The position numbers and the translations under genes were made by a program. From contig OZ234495.1 in NCBI GenBank assembly GCA_965153455.1, positions 18,596,875 to 18,660,874 of the forward strand: 64,000 nt of DNA. The letters run 5' to 3'. The DNA is from Sphagnum compactum (taxonomy: Eukaryota; Bryophyta; Sphagnopsida; Sphagnales). Positions 13,062 to 24,300 of this stretch are shown one piece after another (within the stretch, counting starts at the first letter, position 1; each line of letters starts with the position of its first letter). The notes beneath the pieces were generated by a model. It worked only from the letters and a program-made list of their open reading frames with translations, had not been told where the DNA came from and searched no databases.

Positions 13062-15420
13062 ATGAGGCCTCCGTTGACTCGCGGTGCCCGAGGTGGGTGC
13101 TACGCTGCTGCTTCTTCTTTGGATTTGCTGTGCTGTGTTTTAGTGCCGCAGTAGTTTTCAGTGTTTTTCTGTGTGTGTGTTTTTTCAGGGCTTTGTGAGG
13201 GTTTTTGATCGATCTTGAAGTTCTTTGGTGCAAGTTTTGATCGGAATGCTTTAGGATGATGCATTGTGTTGTGGTTTTGTTGTCGACATTTTTGGGTCAG
13301 AGTTTTGGTTTGTTGATTTATTTGTTGTTGAGGACAGAGCGTTTTGTGGGTTTGTTCTGCGTTTGCAGGCGGAGGGGGTTTTAGGGGTGGACGAGGTGGA
13401 GGAGGAGGGAGAGGTGGATTTGATGGAGGACGAGGTGGCGGAAGGGGAGGAGGAGGAGGATTTCGAGGAGGACGTGGAGGAGGAAGGGGTGGAGATAGAG
13501 GGGGAAGAGGAGGCAGAGGAGGTCGTGGAGGTGGACGGGGTGGAGGAAGAGGAGGCGGAGGCATGAAGGGAGGAGCCAAGGTGGTGATTGAGCCTCATCG
13601 TCATGAGGGCGTCTTTGTTGCCAAGGCCAAGGAAGATGCACTGGTCACCAAGAACATGGTTCCTGGAGAAAGTGTATACGGAGAGAAGAGAATCAGCGTT
13701 GAGGTTTGTACTTTGAATATCTTTGTTTTGACGCTTGCCTTTCTATATGTCGCTGTTCCTTGGCATTGGAGTTTCTACTCCAGGTTTTGGTGGGTTTCAT
13801 GGTTCCAACCCTCTGTGTTCTTATGTAGGTCTTGCTTCATTCTCGTTTACAGAGTATTTTGTTGACATATTTTGCAGAATGAGGATGGAACCAAGACAGA
13901 GTACAGAGTATGGAATCCCTTCAGGTCAAAGCTTGCAGCTGCCATCTTGGGCGGTGTTGACAACATTTGGATTGTAAGTACAAGTTCTGCTTGGTTTCAT
14001 GTTTCCCTCAAGCAACCAGGAAAGTGTCCATTATTCATTTCCAGTGCTTTCCAAAAGCTTTGTATTTTTTTCCTCCATGTGCAGAAACCCGGGGCACATG
14101 TGCTGTATCTAGGAGCTGCTTCAGGAACAACCGTCTCTCATGTCTCAGACATTGTTGGACCAGTAAGCTATATTCTCTTGTCTTTCCACCATGTTTTAGT
14201 TGATACTCTGTTTGTTTTGTATCAAGGTCTGCCAGCTTGAAGTTTGCACCATACCCACAGAGAAGTTTTCTTCTGAATGTTCTTTGAATGTTTTCTGAAG
14301 CATGGCATGTTTTTGAATGTGGAGCAGACAGGAATAGTGTATGCAGTTGAATTCTCCCATCGCAGTGGCCGGGACCTTGTGAACATGGCTAAGAAGCGGA
14401 CTAACGTGATTCCCATCATTGAGGATGCTCGTCATCCTATGAAGTACCGGATGCTTGTTGGTATGGTAGATGTAATTTTTGCTGATGTTGCGCAACCGGA
14501 TCAGGTACAGAAACAGCATCCACTGAGTCTCTTTTTCTTTTTCTACCTCTTGGGGATTCTGGTCTTTACTAGTTTTTGGGACAGTTAATTTCTACAATTC
14601 TTAAGAGTCTCTAGTGGTTTTCTTTTGCAAGCTGTTTTTTGACATTCATGATCTTGGCTTCAAAGCTGTGGGTTGAATCAAGAAGCGGATGAAGAGATTG
14701 ATGGATTCCCCTTCCAACTGTGGTATGAGGAAATGTCCTAGATCTGACGCTTACTTTTACCTCCTCATGAGACCTGTAATACAGAATCTTTGTATGCGGT
14801 ATGATTGTGTACCTGTCTTGTGTAGATGATAGTTGCTGGGAATGTCCCCAATGTAGTTTTCTCTGAGGATGTAGCATTCTGGAATGTCACGTTTGATTTG
14901 TGTAGGAACATTTTCTCTGTTAAACCCTTGTGTCTAGTTTGGAAGTGAATCAACAAAGGTGATTTGCAGGCTCGTATTGTTGCTTTGAATGCGCACAATT
15001 TCTTGAAGAATGGTGGACATTTTGTCATTTCTATCAAGGTAAAGTTGCACCTGAGTTGGGTTTATAACTGTTTTCAATATCCTTTTCTCTGATTGAAGCA
15101 TTTGCAACTTGGCTCTTTCTTGTTTCACAGTTTTATGCCACTTGACTTATGTTCAGATGTACTGACAGGTTTTGGTTGCCTGGTTTTAGAGAGTTGTAAA
15201 GGGCGTGTAATCAAATATTGGGTTCTATTTGTGGCAGGCTAATTGCATTGACTCAACAGTACCAGCTGAAGCTGTATTTGCCCAGGAGGTGAAAAAGCTT
15301 CAGAAAGAGCAGTTTAAGCCTAGTGAGCAAGTGACTTTGGAGCCATTTGAGCGGGATCATGCTTGTGTGGTGGGGGGATACCGCATGCCCAAGAAAGTGA
15401 AACCAGGTGCCGGATCATAG
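13062..15420 (+). CDS. FIB: fibrillarin, box C/D snoRNP 2'-O-methyltransferase
   Basis: Fibrillarin is the SAM-dependent methyltransferase of nucleolar box C/D snoRNPs and methylates rRNA riboses. Exons: 13062-13092, 13369-13703, 13878-13973, 14085-14162, 14328-14504, 14970-15038, 15238-15420; 969 nt, 322 aa. All introns are GT-AG with matching phases. Residues 11-75 form a glycine/arginine-rich (GAR) domain. Next come [14 protein letters not shown] and an N-terminal domain, then the SAM-binding loop [11 protein letters not shown] near residues 160-170. [17 protein letters not shown] and [12 protein letters not shown] follow, and the C-terminal part includes [17 protein letters not shown] and [13 protein letters not shown]. 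Length and domain order are normal. It is divergent from RPS5. Intron 5 is the position that hosts a C/D snoRNA in Arabidopsis fibrillarin genes, and a candidate lies here too. Confidence 0.97.
14683..14752 (+). ncRNA. candidate intronic box C/D snoRNA in fibrillarin intron 5
   Basis: A 70-nt segment inside intron 5 is bounded by a perfect 5-bp terminal stem (AAGCG at 14683-14687, CGCTT at 14748-14752). Just inside the stem are a C-box-like GGATGA (two mismatches to RTGATGA) and a perfect D box, CTGA, at 14744-14747. An internal CTGT near 14718 could be a D' box. A stretch GGATTCCCCTT (about 14703-14713) is, from memory, complementary to a conserved 25S rRNA sequence; its spacing to the putative D' box is about 4 nt longer than ideal. 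In Arabidopsis the fifth introns of both fibrillarin genes host U60-type snoRNAs, which supports the location. The weak C box is the main doubt. Confidence 0.45.
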
Positions 15421-16617
15421 ATTAGATCTGTAGGTCAAATCAAGTCTTTGCAGCTTCAAACCAAAATTTCTTTGCCTGTATCTTTGAACTGGAAATGGGT
15501 AAACTGTTGCAGAGGGTGATCCTTATCAATGATAGATCAACAATTTGGAGTTTGGACTCTGGCATGCCATAACCTGCAGTTCAAGGCACACTGGTGATTG
15601 AAGTTGTAAAAGCTGTCTGCAACTTTTCAATGTTTGTTGACAGCCTTGCATAGTAAATTGGATTCTATGGGCCAATGATGTGCTATATGGAACTCATTTA
15701 GTTGTGAGGTTTCACTAATTCTATCCAAAGTGACCAAATGTGCCCAAAACTTCAGTAAAATCTAATCACTAAAGTATGAAGTGTGGTCAACTTGTCCCCT
15801 CTTCAAAAGTTCAAAGAACATATGGTGTTGAATACTTCATTTTCAGGGCAGATGTTTTTCGTTCGTTTTTCTTCTGAAACCAACTTTGTAAAATTGGACT
15901 TTTAAAGTGGGCATGTTTAAAGGCAGATTGAGGCAGAATCCAAACTAGCATGCAGAAATATATTAACAACCTCACGTTTCAAGCTGAAAAGGGCAGTTCT
16001 TAAATACCCAGCTAGAATATCCCCTGAGCTATCGCATAGTACTGCCCTGGTTTAAATGCTTTCTTTCTTTTGTGCGGCCAGGTTTGTTTTTTTTAAAGTT
16101 CTTCTTTCCACATGAGCAAACTATTTTGTCTCGCATAATCTGCTGATTACTGAGCAGCTGCCACTAAGAGGTGAGCAAAGCTCCCAGTTGCAGCTTCTTA
16201 TTTGGTCCAAATGTACATCTACAGAGAAACTGAGTGTATGAGAAAAGAATGTGCCTGCAAACCCACCAAAGTACCACTGTCAATACAGGAAACATTGTGC
16301 GCACCCTAGGGTGGCATTGAAGAGCAAAGATAGATGGATATGAGGGTACTACAGGAAACAAAAGAGAATAAACACATCCTTCAATTTAAATAAACAAACA
16401 ATCATTTAGTAGGATGAGCACACATTCTGATGGTGTAAACATTTGCTCACAAGGTGTATATTACTACTTACAGTTGAAGCTCCTGCACATCGTCAAACAA
16501 AGCAATGCCTGCTCTTGTGTTCGTTTCTGAGATCTCTATATATGTGTCAAGGCATACTGAAACTCAGATTGTTGAAAGCAAGCTGGAATGCAAAGCAGGT
16601 AAATAAAGATTACTTTC
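15421..16617. other. fibrillarin 3' flank and intergenic DNA
   Basis: The first few hundred bases should contain the fibrillarin 3' untranslated region. Beyond about 15.9 kb I see no coding or RNA feature. Further decayed exons of the RFC pseudogene on the minus strand might lie here, but I could not recognise them. Confidence 0.5.
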
Positions 16618-17103
16618 ATTCAACACTGCTGGGCAGGTATTTTGTCAGTGCTTGGTGGAGCATACAGCAGCAAATGCAGCAACTGAATCTCTCCTGTCAG
16701 CCTGTCAATTTTGGCAGACGAAATCCAACAACATTACCCAAATACCTCAAGCACCAAAAAAAAAATCCATTTCACCAACTGGCACAACAACATCATGTAT
16801 TGTAATAGAACATTGAAACTTCTTCTTCTTCTTCTTCTTCTTACAAGAAAACAAAATTCCTGTACAAAGAACTCCATGTGTGGGGGACAAACAAATATGC
16901 ATACATACTTGTGTCAATGATATCTGTGTGGGCAGCAACATCTGCAATCGAGGTGGGTCTGTATTTCTCAACCAAGGACCACCTGTGAACTGCTGTTGGG
17001 AAATACCACACATCTTCCCTTTGCCCTTCACTGCTGCTGTCAGCTTTGTGGCTTGTTGTGACTCATCAACTTCCATTGCTACTTCCATTGCATCTTCTGC
17101 CAT
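16618..17103 (-). pseudogene. replication factor C small-subunit (RFC3/RFC5-type) pseudogene
   Basis: Two decayed exons of a clamp-loader AAA+ subunit are readable on the minus strand. Exon 1 (17103-16909) starts with MAEDAMEVAMEVDES, an acidic lead, then KGKGK and PW. After a one-base loss near 16971-16972 it continues in the next frame as VEKYRPTSIADVAAHTDII, the hallmark N-terminal box of RFC small subunits, and ends at a GT donor. Exon 2 (16701-16618) reads LTGEIQLLHLLLYAPPSTDK and then a stop. Intact RFC subunits have the Walker A sequence GPPGTGKT here, and in this copy it is APPSTDKI. ATP binding would be lost and the frame is broken, so this is a non-functional relic. Because the intron position is retained, it derives from genomic duplication, not retroposition. 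Confidence 0.8.
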
Positions 17104-18411
17104 TCTTTTCTCCCAAAACAAATCCCACCCACTCACCCACTGAGAAACAAAACACACCCTGCTAAAACCCCCTTGAAACCTCTTTTTTCTTGGCTAGATC
17201 AAAGCCTCCATCTTTGAATGACACAAATGATCACCAATCAGTTGTTGTTGTTGTTGTTGTTCTTTGTCTTTTTCTATTTCACCAAGCTTCATCTCGCTCC
17301 CCACAAAACTACAGACCCATGTCCAAGCCCATGTGCAAAACACCTCTCAACCCCTCAACTTTCTGGCTGAAGTGCAGAGAGAAGAAGGTACAGAGAAGGA
17401 GAAGATGAACATGAACATCTCTTACCCTCTCTTGTGCACACTTGCTTCCACCATTTTCGTTTCTCAGCTCTGATATCAAAAGGCAATATGAGCTCCGATT
17501 GGTCTTAACTGGTTTACAAACAAAGCCATATCCAGGTACATGTACCTCTATGCAATTTTGCAGAGAAATCTCCACAGCTACATGGAGGTAACATGACAAC
17601 AAGTGCAGTAGTCATAACCTCATGAACCTTTCAAGGAGGAGTTGTGCACACAGATTGTTTCAGACCCATCATCACCTTCATCATCTTGAAGAGCAGTGCA
17701 GAGCTGCTGCCATGACTGCAGACAGATAGAGCACACATGAGATTTAATAGCAGCAAGAGTTTCTTTCCTGATGATCTATACAGATTTCCTCCCTCACTTA
17801 CAGACAGATCCATAGTGGAGCAACGAATGCAACGAATATGTCTTAAAGCTCATGAATGCAATTAGGGTTTAGCAAGAATCACAAATCAAAAGGGTTTTGC
17901 GAGAGAGAGACGGAGATTGCGAGACAGATAGAAGGCCAGCGCACATGCACACAATTTCGTCCGCTCAGCCACAAAAAGTGGCCCTGAGAGCCGTTCTTCC
18001 GCTCCGCTCAAAGGCCGAAGTGCAATCCGGCTTGCACATCCGCTCCGCTCAGCTCGTCCGCTCAGCTTCTTCTGGCCAAACTGCCCTATTCAAAAATCGC
18101 TGCAGCCCACCGTTCCTTTCAGAAAAAACCTACTTCTACCACAGGAGACCCACAATCCAAAAAACAGTAATGCTAACCCACATGCCCACAACCTCAGAAA
18201 ATCAAAATAAAAATTGTGTCCTTCCTTAAACACAGTTCTTCCTTAAACACAGTCCTTCTTACACACAGTTCTTCTTCTTTTCTCAACATGTCTCAATCAC
18301 CTCCAAAGGATTTTTCTTACATGGGTCTTTTTTTCCATTCTCCTTCACCAGGGTCTCAAGCTACAGTGCTTGCATTACTTGCAAATGCATCTGCCATAGT
18401 TTGACCAAATC
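17104..18411. other. intergenic DNA upstream of the RFC relic
   Basis: Contains a (GTT)n run near 17240-17262 and, at 17834-17917, one copy of a direct repeat listed separately. GC-rich direct repeats of a CCGCTC-type motif occur around 17960-18070. No gene is recognised. Confidence 0.5.
17834..17917 (+). repeat. direct repeat copy 1 (TTAGGGTTT...GCGAGAGAGAG block)
   Basis: This ~84-bp block (GAATATGTCTTAAAG..., then TTAGGGTTTAGCAAGAATCAC, then GGGTTTTGCGAGAGAGAGAC) reappears with scattered changes at 21127-21211, just upstream of the bS18 gene. Both copies are in the same orientation. Confidence 0.75.
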
Positions 18412-19240
18412 TATCTTAGCGAGTGAAGTAGGAGAGATGTGAGGGCAGTACAATGGTCAAATGATGTTTTGTCAATTTTGTTGGATTTGTGTGAAGAGAA
18501 ATATTTGGCATTTGGCTCTGGGTCTTATTGAATCAAGGATTGGGAAGACATTTGGAAAAAGCTTGTGACACATATTCTTGCAAAAAGTGCGAGGACAACA
18601 ACTCAATGTTGTGACAAATGGGACAAGATGAAAAAGAAATATTTACAAGAAAAGACATCAGAAGGTGTTATAGGTTTTGCAACTACTTCATGGGTTTGGT
18701 TCAATAGGATGAACCAAATTTTGGAGGGCATAGCAAAGGTAAATGGCACACCTAATGAACTTGATCAAGGTTATGCTCATGCTAGATCTTCTCAAGCACC
18801 GAACATTGAAGAAGATTTACTAGATGAAGATACAAGTCCAAGTCAAGCTCGGAGTGCTCCTCCACATTCTCCTCCATTCACTATTCCTACATTTGGCACT
18901 TTTATCGATACATCTAATACGGGCACTCAAGGTAATATTACAATTGATGCACTTCAAACACATGCAGCAAATTTACCTAATGTTTCAAGCGAAGCTATGG
19001 GAAACAAAAGACGTAAATTGAGTGGTGACATGGCATTTGCTTTCAAAAAATTAACTGAATCTTTTGGAAAAAATTGAGACTTTGAAGCTTGAATTGCAAA
19101 GGGAGGCAATTGAGACTACAAAGTCCATTGCCCAATCTATGATTGCAATAAAGGTCTAGGAAAGAAAGTAGATAACAAACTTTACAATTGGCACAAATTT
19201 TTGCAACTGAACTCAAAGCTAAACGTCCTCCTAATGTTCA
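18412..19240 (+). mobile_element. PIF/Harbinger ORF1-like Myb/SANT protein, broken
   Basis: PIF/Harbinger elements encode a separate Myb/SANT-like DNA-binding protein that helps the transposase. Here the protein starts in about 18440 (VRAVQWSNDVLSILLDLCEE), passes one stop after FGSGSY, then continues openly at 18565-19077. That part has the trihelix-type motif TTTQCCDKWDKMKKKY, the partner motif SWVWFNRMNQIL, a proline-rich middle and KRRKLSGDM near the end. After 19077 a frameshift in an A-run leads into ETLKLELQREAIETTKSIA, a coiled tail in another frame. It faces the transposase relic on the opposite strand, as usual for this superfamily. The stop and frameshift make it non-functional. 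I found no terminal inverted repeats. Confidence 0.7.
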
Positions 19241-19409
19241 AGAAAATTGACAAGAGATTTGCATCTATACTTTGTATGAATATAATATTCATACAAAATG
19301 CAATTGTTGTATGAAACATGAGTTTCAATAAAACATGAGTTTATTTATTGAATGACGTGTTTTACATAAAACAACAAAATGTGAATATACTTTTAAGGAT
19401 TACATCATA

Positions 19410-19755
19410 TCCGAGATTTAAATAACGCATCTCACATCTCCTCACCAACAACTTTAGCTCTTTCACCTTTTCATGGAACTAATATACGCATACTAGCAAA
19501 ACCCACAAAAGGATCTCTTCATGTTCAAACATCACGAACCACTAGTTCTGGCATACCTTGCAATTGACAAAAATTATGCAAGTTACAACATGCCAAAGTA
19601 ATCATAGGTGCTTGATCAACATGAACATTAATTTTTTTGAAAATCCTCCATTGATTTTTTAAAGTTCCAAATGCATTTTCAATCAGAACACAACCTTTGT
19701 TCGTAGATTGATCAAATTGAATTTTGAACTTGTCAAAGTAATCTCCAAGGTTGAG
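19410..19755 (-). mobile_element. PIF/Harbinger transposase C-terminal relic
   Basis: Read from 19750 leftwards, this encodes the C-terminal part of a Harbinger DDE nuclease: NKGCVLIENAFGTLKNQWR, then INVHVDQAPMITLACCNLHN and FCQLQGMPELVVRDV. After that come in-frame stops, RDPFVGFASMRILVP, and GERAKVVGEEM. Most of the catalytic domain, including at least two of the three acidic residues, is missing upstream. At least four in-frame stops confirm decay. It is convergent with the Myb/SANT relic at 18412-19240, so both belong to one former element. Confidence 0.75.
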
Positions 19756-21357
19756 TTTCTGTGTGGCTCCCCATATTCCTCAACAGTATAGACAGTAGTG
19801 TGTCAACGTAATCTGAAAAATTACACACATATGATAAGCTCTCCATGAAATTGGATTGTGTATGAAATCATTGATGACATATATGTGCTTACCAACATGC
19901 TCGGACTTGGGTCCTTTCTCTTTGTGCTTCCTTTCCCTCTTCACTGGGTGCTTTGTTTAATGAAGTTTACCAAGGTTCATCAAGTTATATCCATCCAATG
20001 TGGAGTTGTTTACAAACCCACAACTTCCAAATTCCTTAAATGCCACTTGATTCTTTATTGATGAGCTCTCTGATAAAGATTGGACAAAAAACTTTGTTAG
20101 TGGTATCCTTATGGTGAAACGTAAAATCTGCAAGCTTACAACTACAGTGGTCATTGAGAAATCTAATGCATTGGCAAATTCCTAAATCTACATTGCAATG
20201 CACTAAACATAGGGTGCTGAAGATTAAGGACATTTGTAGTTAAATGCAATAACAAAGAGGCAGGAAATACCTCAACCTAAAATTAAAAAAGACGATAATT
20301 GTAAAGAACTTCTTCATTGAAAGCCCAAGATTTTCAATTTTTCTATTGCCCACATTGTAACTCAAACAAATCCAACTCTGATTATTCTCCAGAGGCCATT
20401 CAACCAAATGAGGTGTTGATGGGCAACACCCCGAGGTCAATCAACTGGTTGGGGTTTCATCGGAGCTGGATCTGCTCTTGTCAAATTTTTCTATTGCAGG
20501 CCATTGCATTCGGTGCAATTCTCTACAATTGTGCCTCTGCTTTACAAAGCTTTACCCTAAACCCTTGACCTTCGCCCTGAATCCCAAATTTGGGCTCCTA
20601 CAACCGATGCAAGCAAATACTTCCAGCATTCATGAGAATCTGTAATGCACTGACTTAGTCCCGTATGAAGGACTGCAACGAAAAAGAAAACAAATAAAGG
20701 GGAAGGAAAGCGCATCAGTCCATTATGATGGGGCAGTATTACCAATACAAGCGACTGTGCTTTATCCCCTGCAGCGGTCTGCAAGCCAGAAACTAGGAAA
20801 ACAAGAGGGCGGGATTGCAAAAGAAACTGATGCATTATAATAAACACGCCCCTTTCTACGGCTGTAGTATTCTCTTGATTGGCCTTCCCCACACACTGAT
20901 ATCGCCTCCAACAAATTTAGACCTGGTTTGCAATCAGCTTGAAGCAGACAGTGTGTAAAATATGTTAACCATCAGCATCTAGCACCAGATCTGGTTCGCA
21001 CACACTGCACCTAGCACTATATCCGGTTCTAAGTCCAAACGGCCATTTAAGTGTAACCAGACAAACACAGGACACTGAGACATATCAGATGTGAGAGCGA
21101 GGATCTTACCTTTCTTTGGATGCAAAGAATGTCTTAAGCATCACCATGCATTAGGGTTTTGCAAGCATCACAATGCACTAGGGTTTTGCGAGAGAGAGAG
21201 AGAGAGACGTGATAGCGAGGATCTTAGTTACTACTGTTGCAGGTATCGAGGTCTTCTTCATCACAGTCAGAGAGAGAGAGAGACAAAGTCTTGCGACTGT
21301 TTTCATTTAGGGAACTGAAGCGAGGAAAGCTTTTGGTGTGTAGTCGTAACGCCCGTC
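19756..21357. other. intergenic DNA and bS18 gene 5' region
   Basis: No coding feature can be supported. The right end contains the second copy of the direct repeat (21127-21211) and two GA-rich tracts (about 21190-21208 and 21271-21282), probably promoter or 5' leader of the bS18 gene that starts at 21358. Confidence 0.5.
21127..21211 (+). repeat. direct repeat copy 2, in the bS18 gene upstream region
   Basis: Matches the block at 17834-17917 with substitutions and a longer GA run. Internally it holds two AGGGTTTTGC units about 30 bp apart (near 21154 and 21180). The two copies flank the Harbinger relic. Confidence 0.75.
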
Positions 21358-24300
21358 ATGACATGGGCAAGGATCTGCAGCGTTCGAGGTGCTCTCGCAC
21401 GCCGCAATCTTCCTTATGTCTCTATCACTCGCATCGCCACCCACGGACTAGAAGGATGTGATCAACAGTCATCAGAAAGCATGAGATGCCAACCCTTGTG
21501 GAAGCGATATGCATCAGGGTTTGAAGGAGGAGGTGTGATGATGTCCCCTCTATCACCGATCTCTGCAATTTTTTGGCTTCACCTTTGGATTTTGGCAGAG
21601 CTATTACTGATGGCATCATGCATCAAGCAAGCTCTTGATTCTGTTCTACTGTTGCAATTTCCCAAAAGAAATTCTTCTTAATCTGCTTTGCTAGGGTTTC
21701 CTCCCTTTCTTCTGCAAAGGTATGTACAATGGATCATCACTCCATGAAAGATGACAAGCTCTCCCCATCTGACAAGGTCCATCTTGGTGTGCTGCTGCTG
21801 CTGCTGATGATTTATCAGGATCAGATGATTCCAGAAACAATAATGGTGGCTCTGGTGATTCTGAAGAGAAAGGACAATGGAGACAATGGGTTGAACAGCG
21901 CCTCAAAGGTTTGTGCATTTTCAGAAATCCATTCTTGCCATGCATCTCCAATCTTTTTTACATGTGCATTTTGGCTTTTTATTCCAAAAGTTTTGTTTCT
22001 CAGGTATATCTATTATATGATTTGAGCTCAAAGGCTGGTTGTGCAGTAAGGTGTGGGGTTTCTTATTGTTATGAAGAAAGTTCTCTCAGAGTACTTCTGA
22101 AGCTTTTGCTATGGTTAACTACACGCTCCTCTGCATAGCTCTGATGAAATCAGAAAGATGAACAATTAGGGGTTTTAGTTCAGGATGTCATCAACCTTGC
22201 TTAAATCTGTGTGTCGGATGCATGGCTTGAGGACATGTCCTGGTTTGTATTTGTACCACCAAGCAATCTCTCATCCTGAACAGCCTTTCGTGAACTTGAG
22301 CAGAGATCAACCCATATACTGAAACCTCTCACGGTCTTCATGCATGTCATCCTGATCTCATTGATGGAAGTGATTTTTTTCCAGCCAAAGAAGCAGGACA
22401 GTCTGCCTCAATCTCACAGGAGGAGCGAGGATTTAGGTTCAGAGGATTGGCGATTCAGGATGAAACTCCTGGTTCAGTTGCCAGTAAGCTTAAAATTTTC
22501 TAGCCTGTTCAATCAATTTTCTTGTGTATTTTCTTTGTCTTTCTGTGTGGGTCTGTCAGGCAAGAAGAGAATGGAGCAGGCCACATGCATACATGGTCAG
22601 TGAAGTGTTTTACATATCCGTTCAATGTAGTCAGTCTACTACACTAAACCCTGGAATTTCTTGCTACCTTGTACTCATTGTCGTGTTACCTTTAATTGTT
22701 GTTGTGGAGATTTCTCTGCAACTTCATTGATCTTTTTTCTAGTGGCTTTAGCGGATGTTCTGCATCCAGTAGTCACCAGTGGTGTGCTTAAAGGATATGT
22801 TCAGGGTGCAGGAGGCCCCAACCACTACCCTATATATAGGCCTCTATGTCCTTTAGGCATAGATGCTTGCATATACAGGGACATGCTAAAATGAAATAAA
22901 AGCTCTTTCCTTCAGAAGCTTGTTGCAGCTTGAATGAGGATACTGTTGACTTTTTTGATTAGCAATGTCTCTTGAGTGCTAGCCAACATCACGTCTGAGT
23001 CATCCCATTGCTTCCGGAAAGGCAACAGAAACTCAGGACGCAGATTGTGTATAATGGTTTGCCCAAGTTTTTTGGGAAGATTATTATATGCTTATCTACA
23101 CCCACTGTTGGGAGCTGATGAACTCAGTGGGTAGTCATGGCAGCTTGTCACTGCCGTTCGTGATGAAGGTGATGGTCTGTCACTTTGTGAGCGACTCTCA
23201 TGAGGTTATGACTGCACTCATTGTTGTGTTACCTTTAATTGTTGTTGTGGAGATTTCTCTGCAACTTCATCGATCTTTCTTGCTACCTTTTTCAGGTATG
23301 CAGGATTCAACAACTGACGTACACTCACGAGTGGAGCCAATGGATGAGTTTGAATCACGGGTTCTGGGTTTATCATCAAAGAAAGATGGTGCTGAGGATG
23401 ATGATCTTCTGCGGGAGCTGGAAGAAATCGAGCAGTCAGCTTTGTGGCGGGCATCAGGTACGAGTGAGGAGGAAGTAGAGGAAGGAGAGACGGAGGAAGA
23501 AGAGATGGATACTGATTCAGATGAAGACGAAGAGTGGGACAATGAGGGTGGGCAAGTGTTGTCAGACACTGCATTGTCAGCAATTGTTGACTATGACTTG
23601 GATGATGAAGAGAGACCTTACCAGTTCAGGCCAGATCGGCTCTTCTTCCCAGGGCAAACTTATGAACCTGAGGTGAACTTTATATTGCCGCCTTTTTGAA
23701 TGCAATTTCCCAAATGTTGTTTGTAAGACTGAGATTTCTTTCACTGTGATTCACTTTGGAAACATAGAAATGATGAATCAATCAGAGAATAAAAAAACTT
23801 AGGTCAATCTTGAGTTCTGTTGTGGTATGTGTGTGTAATGGCTGCCGTTGTGCATTCTTCTTGGTTCATTACCATTAGCTGGACGAGTGACAACAGGCTT
23901 CTCAGTTTTGTCCATGCCTAGTCCATTGTTGCTATGCTATGTCTGTGTATACCAGAATGAGATCAGGATATATGCAATCAGCATGAAGATGCCAGGGTAT
24001 TGAATCGATCTGACATAGGTATCCTGAAGGTTTGTCATGTCTGTCAATTTAAACCCCATCTGCTGGTGTAATTGTTGTGGGAAACAGGATCTTGATCTTT
24101 CAAAGACACCAGAAGAACGGGAGAAGCCTCCTCCACGATACAGACGCATTTATGAATCACATGAAGTGTTATTGAGGGCAGACTTTCGGGTACATTTTTT
24201 CTCATTTGTGCATGCCAACAATTATTATCTCATATGAACCAACAATACATGACATGTTTCTTGAACTAAACCATCATTTCTGATTCTCATACTTGTTTTG

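Noticed and set aside
13100-13604. Long Pro- and Ser-rich open frames on the minus strand
   Set aside because: They are antisense to the GGA/CGA-rich GAR domain of fibrillarin; the composition alone keeps the frames open.
23218-23583. Minus-strand open frames opposite the acidic bS18 exon
   Set aside because: Antisense to Glu/Asp-rich codons (GAG/GAT), which gives stop-free Leu/Ser-rich frames.
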